Positions 42,808-51,335 of a stretch of 64,000 bases of DNA are shown piece by piece (position 1 is the stretch's first letter; each line of letters opens with the position of its first letter). Source of the DNA: Microbacterium capsulatum (GTDB taxonomy: Bacteria; Actinomycetota; Actinomycetes; Actinomycetales; Microbacteriaceae); the NCBI RefSeq assembly GCF_030865425.1, contig NZ_JAVFCB010000011.1, forward strand, positions 53,979 to 117,978. The letters are read 5' to 3'. The notes beneath the pieces are model-generated. The model did no database searches. It saw nothing but the letters and a program-made list of their open reading frames with translations, and had not been told where the DNA came from. The position numbers and the translations under genes are program-made.

Positions 42808-43806
42808 ATGCGCATCGGTCTGATCGGGGCGGGCGCCGTCGCGCCGTTCCACGTGCGGGCGGCCGCCGAGCTCGCCGGAGCGGAGCTGACCGCGGTCTGC
42901 GACATCGACGAGGCCTCCGCCCGCCGCGCCGCCGACCTCGCCCCGGGGGCGCGCGTCTTCACGGACCACCGCCGGATGATCGACGCGCACGCGGTCGACG
43001 CCGTGATCGTGAACACCCCGCACGCGCTGCATCCGCCGATGGCCGTGGACGCCGCCCAGGCCGGTCTGCACGTGCTCGTGGAGAAGCCGATGGCCACCTC
43101 GGTCGAGGATTGCGACCGCATCGCCGCGGCCTGCGCCGCCGCCGGGGTCGCCCTCGCGGTCGGGCACATCCAGCACCACCTGCCGGACAAGGTCGCCGCG
43201 CACGAGCTGATCGCCTCGGGCGAGCTCGGGGCGGTGCGCCTGATCCGCGACAACCGCAGCACGGACTACCGGCCGGGCACCCGCTCGCCCTGGTTCTTCT
43301 CGCGCGAGGTCGCGGGCGGCGGGGCGCTCTTCAACATCGGCGCGCACTGCCTGGACCGTTCGCTGTGGTTCGGTGGAGCGAGGGCCCTCGAGGTCTCCGC
43401 CTCCGTCGCGAACCGCTTCGGCTCGCCGGTCGAGACCGACGGGATCGTGCGCTTGCGGCTCGAGAACGGGGTCGGCGTCGCGATCGCGATCGTCAGCGAC
43501 CCGCCCACCCGCGCCGACACCCTCGCCGTCGTCTGCGAACGCGGGACGGTCGAGGCGGATCCGCGCGCCGGAACCCTCGTGCGGATCGACGGGGCGACCC
43601 GCATGGTCCGCGAGCCGTCGCCGGACGACATCCAGATCGGCTTCACCGCACAGCTCGCCGACTTCCTCGACGTCGTCCACGGCGGGACGCCGGCGGTGCC
43701 GCTCGAGCACGCCCGGCACGTCGTGGAGCTCATCCTGGCGAGCTACCGCTCGGCGCAGGCCGGGGCGGCGACGGCGGTCTCGCCGATCCCGGCGGCGACG
43801 CGATGA
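42808..43806 (+). CDS. Gfo/Idh/MocA-family oxidoreductase
   Basis: A 332-residue NAD(P)-dependent oxidoreductase. The Rossmann motif is RIGLIGAGAVAPFHVRAA, the EKP motif LVEKPMATSVEDCD (about 91-104) carries the catalytic Lys, and GGGALFNIGAHCLDRSLW (about 171-188) holds the expected His. It lies in line with the regulator (29-bp gap, GAAGGAG RBS) and overlaps the sulfatase start as ATGA, so it probably modifies a monosaccharide released from the polysaccharide, such as a uronic acid or amino sugar derivative. Confidence 0.86.
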   Translation: MRIGLIGAGAVAPFHVRAAAELAGAELTAVCDIDEASARRAADLAPGARVFTDHRRMIDAHAVDAVIVNTPHALHPPMAVDAAQAGLHVLVEKPMATSVEDCDRIAAACAAAGVALAVGHIQHHLPDKVAAHELIASGELGAVRLIRDNRSTDYRPGTRSPWFFSREVAGGGALFNIGAHCLDRSLWFGGARALEVSASVANRFGSPVETDGIVRLRLENGVGVAIAIVSDPPTRADTLAVVCERGTVEADPRAGTLVRIDGATRMVREPSPDDIQIGFTAQLADFLDVVHGGTPAVPLEHARHVVELILASYRSAQAGAATAVSPIPAATR

Positions 43807-45251
43807 CCGGCGACGCCGGGCGCGGACGCCCGAACATCATCGTCTTCCTCAGCGACGACCAGGGGCCGTGGGCGCTGGGCGCCGCCGGCAATCCGGAGAT
43901 CCGCACCCCGGTGCTGGACGCCCTCGCCGCCCGCGGTGCCAGGGCCGGACGGTTCTTCTGCACCTCCCCGGTGTGCTCGCCGGCCCGCGCCTCGCTGCTG
44001 ACCGGCCGGATCCCCTCCGCGCACGGTGTGCACGACTATCTCGACGGACCGCACGCGGGCCCGGAGAGCGTGGACCACCTCGACGGCGTCCCGGCGTTCA
44101 CGGACGCCCTGGCCGATGCCGGGTACCGCCTCGGTCTCTCCGGCAAGTGGCATCTCGGCGCGAGCGACGTGCCCCGACGCGGCTTCGTGCACTGGTACGC
44201 CCTGCACGGCGGCGGCAGCCCGTACCACGACGCGCCGATGTACCGCGGCTCGACACCCGAGACGGCGACCGGGTATCTCACCGATGCGATCGCCGACGAC
44301 GCGATCGCGTTCCTCGAGGCCGAGGCGCGGGAACCGGATCCGTTCTTCCTCGCGGTGAACTTCACCGCCCCGCACAAGCCGTTCGCCGGCCAGCACCCCG
44401 ACGAGTTCACCGAGCTCTACCGCGACTGCGCGTTCGAGTCCTGCCCGCAGGAGGAGCCGCACCCGTGGCTGCAGCACCTGCACGGCGGCCCGATCGGCGG
44501 CGAGCCCGACGCCCGCGAGGCGCTGATCGGCTACTTCGCCGCGGTCACCGCGATGGACGCCGCGATCGGGCGCGTGCTCGACCGGCTCGGGGGCCTCGGT
44601 CTCGCGCAGGACACGATCGTGGTGTTCCTCAGCGACAACGGCTTCAACGCCGGCCACCACGGCATCTGGGGCAAGGGCAACGGCACGTTCCCGATGAACA
44701 TGTACGACGAGTCGGTGATGGTGCCGTTCATCGTCGCGGCCCCGGGGCGCGTCGCCGAGGGGCTCGTCGTGGACGACCTGCTCAGCGCCTACGACTTCCC
44801 CGCCACCCTGCTCGAGCTCGCGGGCCTCGACGGCTCCGCGTTCGAGAGCGGACCCGGTCGCAGCTTCGCCGCGCGGCTGGGGTCGGCCGCGGACGGGCGG
44901 GCGCCCGAGGACCGGGCCGTCGTGGTGCACAGCGAGTACGGCCCGGTGCGGATGATCCGCACGCACGGCCGCAAGTACGTGCACCGGTTCCCGTACGGGC
45001 CGCACGAGTTCTACGACCTGGAGGCGGATCCCGGTGAGCGGGTGAATCTCGTGGACGATCCGGGCCGGGGCGCCGAGGTGCAGGCGCTGCGGCACCGGAT
45101 GCACGGCTGGTTCGCCGAGCACGCCGAGCGGGCTCTTGACGGCGCGGTGCTCCCGGTGTTCGGCGCCGGCCAGCTCGCGCCGCTCGGCGACGACCCGCTG
45201 TCGGCGTTCGCGGCGCCCGGGTGGGACGGGGCAGGCCCGGCGGCCGTCTGA
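43803..45251 (+). CDS. Sulfatase (formylglycine-type), cytoplasmic
   Basis: A 482-residue arylsulfatase-family enzyme. It begins PNIIVFLSDDQGPWALG (two metal-binding Asp), has the maturation motif CSPAR (Cys58-Arg62) within VCSPARASLLTGR, then SGKWHLG (about 118), and VFLSDNGFNAGHHG with the second metal pair. Cys58 would be converted to formylglycine by a separate enzyme. No signal peptide is present, so it would remove sulfate from imported sugars in the cytoplasm. Start ATG 43803 overlaps the oxidoreductase stop. Confidence 0.9.
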   Translation: MTGDAGRGRPNIIVFLSDDQGPWALGAAGNPEIRTPVLDALAARGARAGRFFCTSPVCSPARASLLTGRIPSAHGVHDYLDGPHAGPESVDHLDGVPAFTDALADAGYRLGLSGKWHLGASDVPRRGFVHWYALHGGGSPYHDAPMYRGSTPETATGYLTDAIADDAIAFLEAEAREPDPFFLAVNFTAPHKPFAGQHPDEFTELYRDCAFESCPQEEPHPWLQHLHGGPIGGEPDAREALIGYFAAVTAMDAAIGRVLDRLGGLGLAQDTIVVFLSDNGFNAGHHGIWGKGNGTFPMNMYDESVMVPFIVAAPGRVAEGLVVDDLLSAYDFPATLLELAGLDGSAFESGPGRSFAARLGSAADGRAPEDRAVVVHSEYGPVRMIRTHGRKYVHRFPYGPHEFYDLEADPGERVNLVDDPGRGAEVQALRHRMHGWFAEHAERALDGAVLPVFGAGQLAPLGDDPLSAFAAPGWDGAGPAAV

Positions 45252-45276
45252 ACGCCCGGCGCGCTCGGCCGGGGCG

Positions 45277-45333
45277 GGGCAGTCCGACGGGATCGGCCCC
45301 GAGCTGGGCAGCCCGACGGGATCAGCCCCGGAG
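45277..45333 (+). repeat. 29-bp tandem duplication between convergent sulfatase genes
   Basis: Two adjacent copies of a unit beginning GGGCAGTCCGACGGGATC / GGGCAGCCCGACGGGATC with only a few substitutions, in the 85-bp gap. Confidence 0.6.
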
Positions 45334-45336
45334 GGA

Positions 45337-46731
45337 TCACCCGGCCGCGTACGCCCGCAGGTCCGCGGATCCCGCCCAGGCATCGCCCTCGGATCCGAGC
45401 GCGTCGACGAGGCGCCGGGCGAGGCGGCGCGCCTCCGCGGTGTCGGGGCGGCTGTCGAGCTCGTACGGATCCGTCCTCAGGTCGAAGTACTCGACGGTCA
45501 GCCCCCGCTCGGGATCCGAGACGGCGACGACCTTCTCCGCCGGCGTCCGCAGCCCGCGCGCGCTGGACGGGTCGGCGCGGGAGGCGTAGCGGTAGTAGAC
45601 GACGCCGTCGTCGGCGCGGCCGTCCTCGACCGCGGTGCCGCGGAGCTGAGCCGAACGGTCGCAGCCCGGCAGCCCCGCCGCGTCCTCCGCGAACCCGGCC
45701 AGGCCGAGGATCGTCGGCGCGAAGTCCAGCGACGAGACGACCGCCTCGCTGACCCCGGGCTCGACGACGCCCGGCGCGTGCACGATCAGCGGCAGCCGCA
45801 TCGACTCCTCGTAGCCGACGTTCTTGTACAACAGCCCGTGACTGCCGAGCTGCATCCCATGGTCCGACGTGAACAGCAGCACCGTGGGCCGTCCCGATGT
45901 CGAGGTCAGCGCGGCGACGGCGTCCGCGAGCCGGCCGATCTGCTCGTCGACGCCCGTGATCGCGGCGAAGTAGTCGCGGGCGATCTGCGCGGCCTCGTCG
46001 GCGACCGCGGTGCCGCGCGGGACGTTCGGCCGTACGAGCAGCTCGTCCTCGCCGAGACCCGAGTACAGCGTCCGGTACTCGTCCGGAACCTGGTCGAACG
46101 GCTGATGCGGCGGGTTCAGCGACACCATCAGCGCGAACGGCTCGTCGTGGTGCGCAGCGAGGAAGTCGATCGCGACGTCGACCTCGTGCGCGGCCGACCA
46201 GCGGTCGACGTCGGTGCGCTCCTCCCGCCCGGCGTCGGTCGTCCAGTAGTGCGGGGCCAGGTGCCGGTCGGCGGCGCCGTAGGAATGCCAGAAGTCGAAC
46301 CCGAACCGCCGCTCCGGCGGCGACCACGCGTCCCACACCTTGCCCTCGTCGCGACGTCCTTCCCCGTACAGCTCGTCGTCGGCGACCGGGGGCTCGAGGT
46401 GCCACTTGCCGACATAGCCGGTGCGGTGGCCGCGGTCGCGCAGGATGCTCGCCCACGTCGGCAGGCCGTCGCGCAGCCCGACGCCGTCCTGCGCGGACTC
46501 GGAGTGCACGTTCAGCGTCACGCCGTTCTCGTCCGGCCGCCGCCCGGTGAGGAACATCGCCCGGTGCGGGCTGCACACCGGGTACGAGCTGACCGCCTGC
46601 CGGACCAGGCGCCCCTCCGCGGCGAGCCGGTCGAGATGCGGCGTCGCGACGGGATCCCCGCCCACGGGGTCGATCGCCGCCGCCCGGAACTGGTCGGCCA
46701 TCACGACGAGGATGTTCGGACGGGTCGTCAC
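45337..46731 (-). CDS. Sulfatase (formylglycine-type), second enzyme
   Basis: A 464-residue sulfatase. It starts RPNILVVMADQFRAAAID, has the maturation motif CSPHR (Cys53-Arg57) in VCSPHRAMFLTGRRP, then GYVGKWHLEPP and LLFTSDHGMQLGSHGLLYK. It is only distantly similar to the other sulfatase, so the two probably remove sulfate from different positions. No signal peptide. GTG 46731 follows GAGAGGA; the longer frame upstream runs through the palindromic control region. Divergent from the polysaccharide lyase gene. Confidence 0.89.
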   Translation of the reverse strand: MTTRPNILVVMADQFRAAAIDPVGGDPVATPHLDRLAAEGRLVRQAVSSYPVCSPHRAMFLTGRRPDENGVTLNVHSESAQDGVGLRDGLPTWASILRDRGHRTGYVGKWHLEPPVADDELYGEGRRDEGKVWDAWSPPERRFGFDFWHSYGAADRHLAPHYWTTDAGREERTDVDRWSAAHEVDVAIDFLAAHHDEPFALMVSLNPPHQPFDQVPDEYRTLYSGLGEDELLVRPNVPRGTAVADEAAQIARDYFAAITGVDEQIGRLADAVAALTSTSGRPTVLLFTSDHGMQLGSHGLLYKNVGYEESMRLPLIVHAPGVVEPGVSEAVVSSLDFAPTILGLAGFAEDAAGLPGCDRSAQLRGTAVEDGRADDGVVYYRYASRADPSSARGLRTPAEKVVAVSDPERGLTVEYFDLRTDPYELDSRPDTAEARRLARRLVDALGSEGDAWAGSADLRAYAAG

Positions 46732-46782
46732 GGGTTCCTCTCCCGCCCGCCGAGGTCGGCGAGCATCCCCGCCAGTCAACGC

Positions 46783-46826
46783 GGAGGGGAAACGAGGAAT
46801 CAACGTTGATTCCTCGTTTCCCCTCC
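46783..46826. promoter_or_regulatory. Perfect 44-bp palindrome between sulfatase and lyase genes
   Basis: The left half reads GGAGGGGAAACGAGGAATCA then AC, and the right half is its exact complement, meeting at a central CG. A LacI-type core AATCAACGTTGATT sits in the middle, flanked by GAGGAAT half-sites also found near 41572-41614. The -35 box of the lyase promoter lies in the right half. Perfect symmetry of this length is far beyond a usual operator. Confidence 0.8.
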
Positions 46827-46835
46827 TCTTAGCGT
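46806..46835 (+). promoter_or_regulatory. Promoter of the polysaccharide lyase gene
   Basis: TTGATT (46806-46811), an 18-base spacer and TAGCGT (46830-46835). The -35 box lies within the 44-bp palindrome, so a bound regulator would control access of RNA polymerase. AAGGAG (46851-46856) is the RBS. Confidence 0.55.
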
Positions 46836-46861
46836 CGCTGGCACCGACCGAAGGAGATCGC

Positions 46862-49273
46862 ATGTTCACCCCCACCCGCCGCACCGTGCTTCAGCTCGGC
46901 GGCCTCGCCGCCGCGACGGCGGTGTTCGCCGGCGCGTCCCCGCTGTCCGCCCTGGCCTCGGTCCGCCCGCTCGCGGTGGGCGTGCCCGAGCTCGAGACCC
47001 TCCGCACGCGCTGGGTGGAGACCCTGACCGGCCGGACGATCATCGCCGCGGCGCCGTCCGTGTTCGCCTCGGCCATCGCCCGCCAGGATGCGCAGACCGA
47101 CGGGCTTCTCGCGAAAGTGAGCCCCACCGCGACCCGCTACTTCTCCGATCAGGACTGGGCGATCGGCGCGACCGACATCGCGAAGTCGAACTCCCTGCGG
47201 ATGAACTACGTCGGGATCCAGACGCTCGCCATCTCCTGGGCGACGCCGGGATCGAGGCACGAGGGATCCGCGACCGTCCTCGACGCCGCCCTGCGCGGGC
47301 TCGCGCACATGCACGACCGGGTCTACAACCCCGACACCACGTGGTGGGGCAACTGGTGGTCGTGGAACATCGGCGCGCCGCAGCCGCTGGCGAACGCGAT
47401 GGCGATCCTGCACGACGAGCTGGCGCAGTCCGAGATCGACGCGTACTGCGCCGCGATCGACCACTTCCTGCCGAACCGCGATCCGCGCATGCAGCAGCAC
47501 CCCACCGGGCCGAAGCCCTCCGACGGCGCGAACCGCGTGGACATCTGCCAGGGGATCATCGTCCGCTCGATCGTGCAGCCCGACGCCGCCCTGCTGCACA
47601 GCGCGGTCTCGGCGCTCAGCGACACCTGGCAGTACGTGGCCGAGGGCAACGGCTTCTTCCGGGACGGATCCTTCATCCAGCACTCCACGATCGGCTACAC
47701 GGGCACCTACGGGCTCGTCCTGCTCGGCGGCCTCGCGAAGCTGTTCGCCCTGCTCGCCGGGACATCCTTCGACATCACCGACCCCACCCGGAGCAACATC
47801 ACCGGCGTGGTCGAGGGCTCGTTCGCGCCGCTGATGTTCCGCGGCCAGATGATGGACGCGGTCCGCGGCCGGGCGGTGTCGCGGTTCGCGGAGCGGAGCA
47901 TCGACGACGGCAACGACCTCATCGAGAACACGCTCCGGCTCGCGCAGTCCGCCGACCCGCAGACCGCGCTGCGCTGGCGGGGCCTCTGCCGGCAGTGGAT
48001 CGAGCAGAACCCGGCCGCGACGATCACCTCGACGACGAACATCGTGCGGCTCTCGCTCGTCACCGAGCTGCTGAACTCGACCACTCCGGTGGTCGCGGAT
48101 CCGACCGGGCCGCGGTTCTTCCCGGCGATGGACCGGCTCGTGCACCGCTCCGCGGACGGCGCCTGGGCGCTCTGCGTCGCGATGTGCTCGAACCGGATCG
48201 CCTGGCACGAGGGCACCGACGCGGAGAACTTCGAGGGCGTCAAGACCAGCCAGGGGATGACCTACCTGTACCTGCGCGGCGACGAGAAGGACTTCGACGA
48301 CGAGTTCTGGTCCACGTCCGACCTCGCCGCCCCTCCCGGGACGACCGTCGACCTCACCCCCCTGCCGCGCAACCCCGAGGGCCAGTGGGGCGAGCGGACG
48401 CCGGCGAACGAGTGGACCGGAGGAGTCACCTTCGAGGACACCGCGCTGGCGGCGATGCACCTCGTCGCGCCGGGCGGGACGGGGCTCGTGGCCCGCAAGG
48501 CGTGGTTCGCGCTGGCCGACGCGATCGTCGCCCTCGGCACCGGCATCTCGACCGGCAGCGTCGGCGAGGTGCGCACGGTGGTCGAGCATCGCAACCTCGG
48601 CCCCTCCGCGCGGTCCCTCGTCGTGGACGGGCAGGAGGTGACCGCACAGGCCACGCTGACCGGAGCGCACTGGGCGCACCTGGACGGCGTCGGCGGATAC
48701 GTCTTCCTCGACCGGACGGCGCCGCTCCTGGCCGGAGTCGCCACCCGCGAGGGCACCTGGCAGCGCAACAACACCGGCGCCGCGTCCGGGACCGCCGTGG
48801 TGCAGCGGCGCTCCTACGGCACGCTCAGCCTCTCGCACGGGACCGGGGCGGACGCGGGCGGCGGCTACGCCTACGTCGTACTCCCCGGGGCCGACGCCGC
48901 CGCGACCGCCGCGTCGGCCGCGGCGCCGGCGGTCTCGGTGCTCCGCAACGACGACGTGGCCCAGGCGATCCGGCACTCCGCCCGCGTCGTCGCCGCGGCG
49001 TTCTGGAAGCCCGGGACCGTCGAGGACATCACGGTGGATCGGGCCGCCTGCGTGATCGCGCGCAAGACCCCTGGCATGGTGCGGATGTCGGTGAGCGACC
49101 CGACGCAGAAGGCCGCGCGCCTCATCGTCGACGTGGCCGACGCCGCGGTGACCCGGGTGAAGGGCGCCGACGCGGGGCGGGTGACCCTCGCGCCGCAGGG
49201 CGACGGCGTCCGACTGACGATCGACGTCTCGGGTACGGCCGGCACCACGCTCGAGTTCTCGCTGCAGTCCTGA
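46862..49273 (+). CDS. Polysaccharide lyase family 8 (hyaluronate/chondroitin lyase type), exported
   Basis: An 803-residue secreted enzyme. The N-terminus TRRTVLQLGGLAAATAVF has a twin arginine followed by a hydrophobic core, a probable Tat signal. The alpha/alpha-toroid domain contains the aromatic patch WWGNWWSWNIGAPQ (about 160-173) and the catalytic pair His274 and Tyr283 in FIQHSTIGYTGTYG, followed by the Arg-containing RGRAVSRFAE. Super-sandwich C-terminal domains follow. PL8 enzymes cleave hyaluronate, chondroitin or xanthan by beta-elimination; two sulfatases nearby favour sulfated glycosaminoglycans. AAGGAG precedes ATG 46862. Confidence 0.93.
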   Translation: MFTPTRRTVLQLGGLAAATAVFAGASPLSALASVRPLAVGVPELETLRTRWVETLTGRTIIAAAPSVFASAIARQDAQTDGLLAKVSPTATRYFSDQDWAIGATDIAKSNSLRMNYVGIQTLAISWATPGSRHEGSATVLDAALRGLAHMHDRVYNPDTTWWGNWWSWNIGAPQPLANAMAILHDELAQSEIDAYCAAIDHFLPNRDPRMQQHPTGPKPSDGANRVDICQGIIVRSIVQPDAALLHSAVSALSDTWQYVAEGNGFFRDGSFIQHSTIGYTGTYGLVLLGGLAKLFALLAGTSFDITDPTRSNITGVVEGSFAPLMFRGQMMDAVRGRAVSRFAERSIDDGNDLIENTLRLAQSADPQTALRWRGLCRQWIEQNPAATITSTTNIVRLSLVTELLNSTTPVVADPTGPRFFPAMDRLVHRSADGAWALCVAMCSNRIAWHEGTDAENFEGVKTSQGMTYLYLRGDEKDFDDEFWSTSDLAAPPGTTVDLTPLPRNPEGQWGERTPANEWTGGVTFEDTALAAMHLVAPGGTGLVARKAWFALADAIVALGTGISTGSVGEVRTVVEHRNLGPSARSLVVDGQEVTAQATLTGAHWAHLDGVGGYVFLDRTAPLLAGVATREGTWQRNNTGAASGTAVVQRRSYGTLSLSHGTGADAGGGYAYVVLPGADAAATAASAAAPAVSVLRNDDVAQAIRHSARVVAAAFWKPGTVEDITVDRAACVIARKTPGMVRMSVSDPTQKAARLIVDVADAAVTRVKGADAGRVTLAPQGDGVRLTIDVSGTAGTTLEFSLQS

Positions 49274-49293
49274 CCCGTCCGCGTTCCCCGACA

Positions 49294-49326
49294 GGTGCCC
49301 CGGCGTCCCCCGGATGCCGGGGCACC
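49294..49326 (+). terminator. Terminator of the lyase gene
   Basis: GGTGCCCCGGC pairs perfectly with GCCGGGGCACC across an 11-base loop, 20 bases after the lyase stop. Confidence 0.75.
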
Positions 49327-49402
49327 GCGTCATCCCCGCCGCACCCTTCCACTCCGCGGAAAAACCCCGCGCCAGGCGCCAAAATCGCGATCGCGTCGAT
49401 CA

Positions 49403-49431
49403 TTGTCGACCGCGCGGGGCAGGCCTATGCT
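49403..49431 (+). promoter_or_regulatory. Promoter of the NCS1 transporter gene
   Basis: TTGTCG (49403-49408), a 17-base spacer and TATGCT (49426-49431) make one of the best sigma-70-like promoters in the window. Predicted transcription start is near 49438, leaving a leader of about 110 bases. Confidence 0.62.
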
Positions 49432-49437
49432 CCGAGG

Positions 49438-49548
49438 TATACCACCCGGGCTCCCCTACCCGGATGGGGCAGTCAGTGGGCCACAAGCCCGCAGCACACG
49501 ATGCCGACCGCAATGGAGCGGACCGGCCCATCCGAAAGGAAGGCAGTG
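49438..49548 (+). ncRNA. Structured 5' leader of the NCS1 transporter gene, candidate cis-regulator
   Basis: An 8-bp helix pairs CGGATGGG (49461-49468) with CCCATCCG (49527-49534) and encloses two hairpins: GTGGGC/GCCCGC with loop CACAA (about 49476-49492) and CCGC/GCGG with loop AATGGA (about 49507-49520). The closing strand ends one base before the Shine-Dalgarno AAAGGAAGG. An alternative hairpin CCGGG/CCCGG (49446-49463) competes for the first strand. A three-way junction abutting an RBS is riboswitch-like, but I recognise no known class. Confidence 0.4.
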
Positions 49549-51072
49549 ATGACGGATCAATTCGTGCACGACGTCAGCAACGAGGAGTTGCACGCGCAGG
49601 ACCCGGACGGGCGCCTGTACAACGAGGATCTCGCCCCCGCGCAGCCCTCGCACCGCAAATGGAACGCGTACCAGTTGTTCTCCCTCTGGATGAACGACGC
49701 CCACAACGCCGGCAACTACACCTGGGCCGCCGGCCTCTTCGTCGGACTCGGAATGAGCGCCTTCGACGTCACCCTGGGCATTTTCCTCGGCTCGATCATC
49801 ATCCTGATCGGCTGCACCCTGTCGGGCTTCATGGGCCACGCCACAGGCACCCCGTATCCGGTCATCAGCCGGATCACCTGGGGCGTGTGGGGCGCGAACA
49901 TCCCCGCACTGGTCCGCGGCGTCGTCGCGATCGCCTGGTACGGCGTGCAGACCTACCTCGCCTCGATCGCGCTGAACGCGCTGCTCTCCCGCGCGATCCC
50001 CGCGTTCCGCGACCTGAGCACGACCAGCGCCCCGAGCATCCTGGGCCTGTCCGTCGGCGGCTGGATCTGCTTCCTGATCCTGTCGCTCATCCAGCTGATC
50101 ATCGTGCGCAACGGCATGGAGGCCGTGCGCCACTTCCAGGGCCTGGCCGGCCCGATCATCTGGATCGTCATGCTGACCCTGATGTTCTACTTCCTCGGCA
50201 AGGCGGGCTGGGGCTTCGACTGGTTCTCCGGCCCGAAGGGCCAGACGGTCACCGGCGGCGCACAGGCGCGCAACATCCTCATCGCGATGGCGCAGACCGT
50301 CGGCACGCTCGCGACCCTGATGCTGAACTTCGCCGACTTCGCGCGCTACTCCCCCAGCCGTAAGGCGGTCGTCGTCGGCAACCTGTGGGGCCTGCCGATC
50401 AACTGGACGGCGTTCGCGGTCACCTCGGTGATCACCACGGCCGCCGCCGCCAAGGTGCTGCACGCCGACATGAACGAGATCAAGGATCCCGGCATCCTGA
50501 TCTCGCACGTGGACAACTCGGTGATGTTCTACATCTTCACCGGCGCCTTCGTGTTCGCCACGATCGGCGTGAACATCGTCGCGAACTTCGTGTCGGCCGC
50601 GTTCGACATCTCGAACGTCAATCCGAAGCGGATCAGCTTCCGCACCGGCGGCCTCATCACCGCGATCGCCGCGATCGTGGTGACGCCCTGGAACTACTTC
50701 AACAACCCGATCGTCGTCGGCTACTTCCTGGGAAGCCTCGGCGCCCTGCTCGGCCCGTTCTTCGGCATCCTGATCGTCGACTTCTTCCTCGTCCGCAAGC
50801 AGAAGTTCTCGATCCGGCACATGTACCTGCCGAGTCCGAAGTCGATCTACTACTACAACAAGGGCGTGAGCCGGTACGCGCTGTACGCGCTCATCCCGTC
50901 CGCGATCGTGGCGCTGAGCATCGCACTGGTGCCCTGGTTCGCCGCGATCCAGGACTTCGGCTGGTTCATCGGCGCCCCGCTCGCCGGCATCATCTACTAC
51001 CTCATCGCCAACAACCGGGTGATCGTGCTGCCGCACGACACCGCGGAGGAGTCGGAACCCGCCACCGCCTGA
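49549..51072 (+). CDS. NCS1-family nucleobase/allantoin/hydantoin:cation symporter
   Basis: A 507-residue membrane protein with about 12 hydrophobic segments. FSLWMNDAHNAGNYTWAAGL (about 43-62) and VAIAWYGVQTYLASIALNAL are the substrate-site signatures of NCS1 transporters such as Mhp1, PucI and cytosine or uracil permeases. It would import a purine, pyrimidine, hydantoin or allantoin with Na+ or H+. No catabolic gene for such a compound lies beside it. ATG 49549 follows AAAGGAAGG; GTG 49546 is an adjacent alternative. Confidence 0.88.
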   Translation: MTDQFVHDVSNEELHAQDPDGRLYNEDLAPAQPSHRKWNAYQLFSLWMNDAHNAGNYTWAAGLFVGLGMSAFDVTLGIFLGSIIILIGCTLSGFMGHATGTPYPVISRITWGVWGANIPALVRGVVAIAWYGVQTYLASIALNALLSRAIPAFRDLSTTSAPSILGLSVGGWICFLILSLIQLIIVRNGMEAVRHFQGLAGPIIWIVMLTLMFYFLGKAGWGFDWFSGPKGQTVTGGAQARNILIAMAQTVGTLATLMLNFADFARYSPSRKAVVVGNLWGLPINWTAFAVTSVITTAAAAKVLHADMNEIKDPGILISHVDNSVMFYIFTGAFVFATIGVNIVANFVSAAFDISNVNPKRISFRTGGLITAIAAIVVTPWNYFNNPIVVGYFLGSLGALLGPFFGILIVDFFLVRKQKFSIRHMYLPSPKSIYYYNKGVSRYALYALIPSAIVALSIALVPWFAAIQDFGWFIGAPLAGIIYYLIANNRVIVLPHDTAEESEPATA

Positions 51073-51078
51073 TCCGCC

Positions 51079-51155
51079 CCGCCGGAAACCCCGCCGGACC
51101 CGCCGGACCCGCCGGACCCGCCGGAAACCCCGCCGGACCCGCCTGACCCGCCGGA
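51079..51155 (+). repeat. Short tandem GCCGGACCC repeats
   Basis: Tandem units GCCGGACCC and GCCGGAAACCCC follow the NCS1 stop codon. Confidence 0.7.
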
Positions 51156-51174
51156 TACCCCGGCCTGCATCCCC

Positions 51175-51256
51175 GGAAAACGGAGAGCCCGCCGGCGCGC
51201 CGCACCCGCGTCACGCCGGACACGCCGTCCTCGAACGGCACGCTCTCCGTTTTTCC
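51175..51256. repeat. Intergenic repeat family E, copy 2
   Basis: About 82 bp with terminal arms GGAAAACGGAGAG and CTCTCCGTTTTTCC and a core closely matching the 38101-38181 copy (GGCGCGCCGCACCCGCG). Confidence 0.8.
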
Positions 51257-51269
51257 GACGGCTGGATGG

Positions 51270-51311
51270 ACGAAGAACCCGCCGCCCCGGAAGGGACGGC
51301 GGGTTCTTCGT
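51270..51311. terminator. Bidirectional terminator between NCS1 and putA genes
   Basis: ACGAAGAACCCGCCG pairs perfectly with CGGCGGGTTCTTCGT across a 12-base loop, between two convergent genes. Confidence 0.8.
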
Positions 51312-51335
51312 GCGATCGGGATCAGGCGATCGTGA

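Noticed and set aside
49438..49548. A standard purine riboswitch upstream of the NCS1 transporter.
   Set aside because: The three-way junction is superficially similar, but the conserved loop and junction bases of the purine class are not present.
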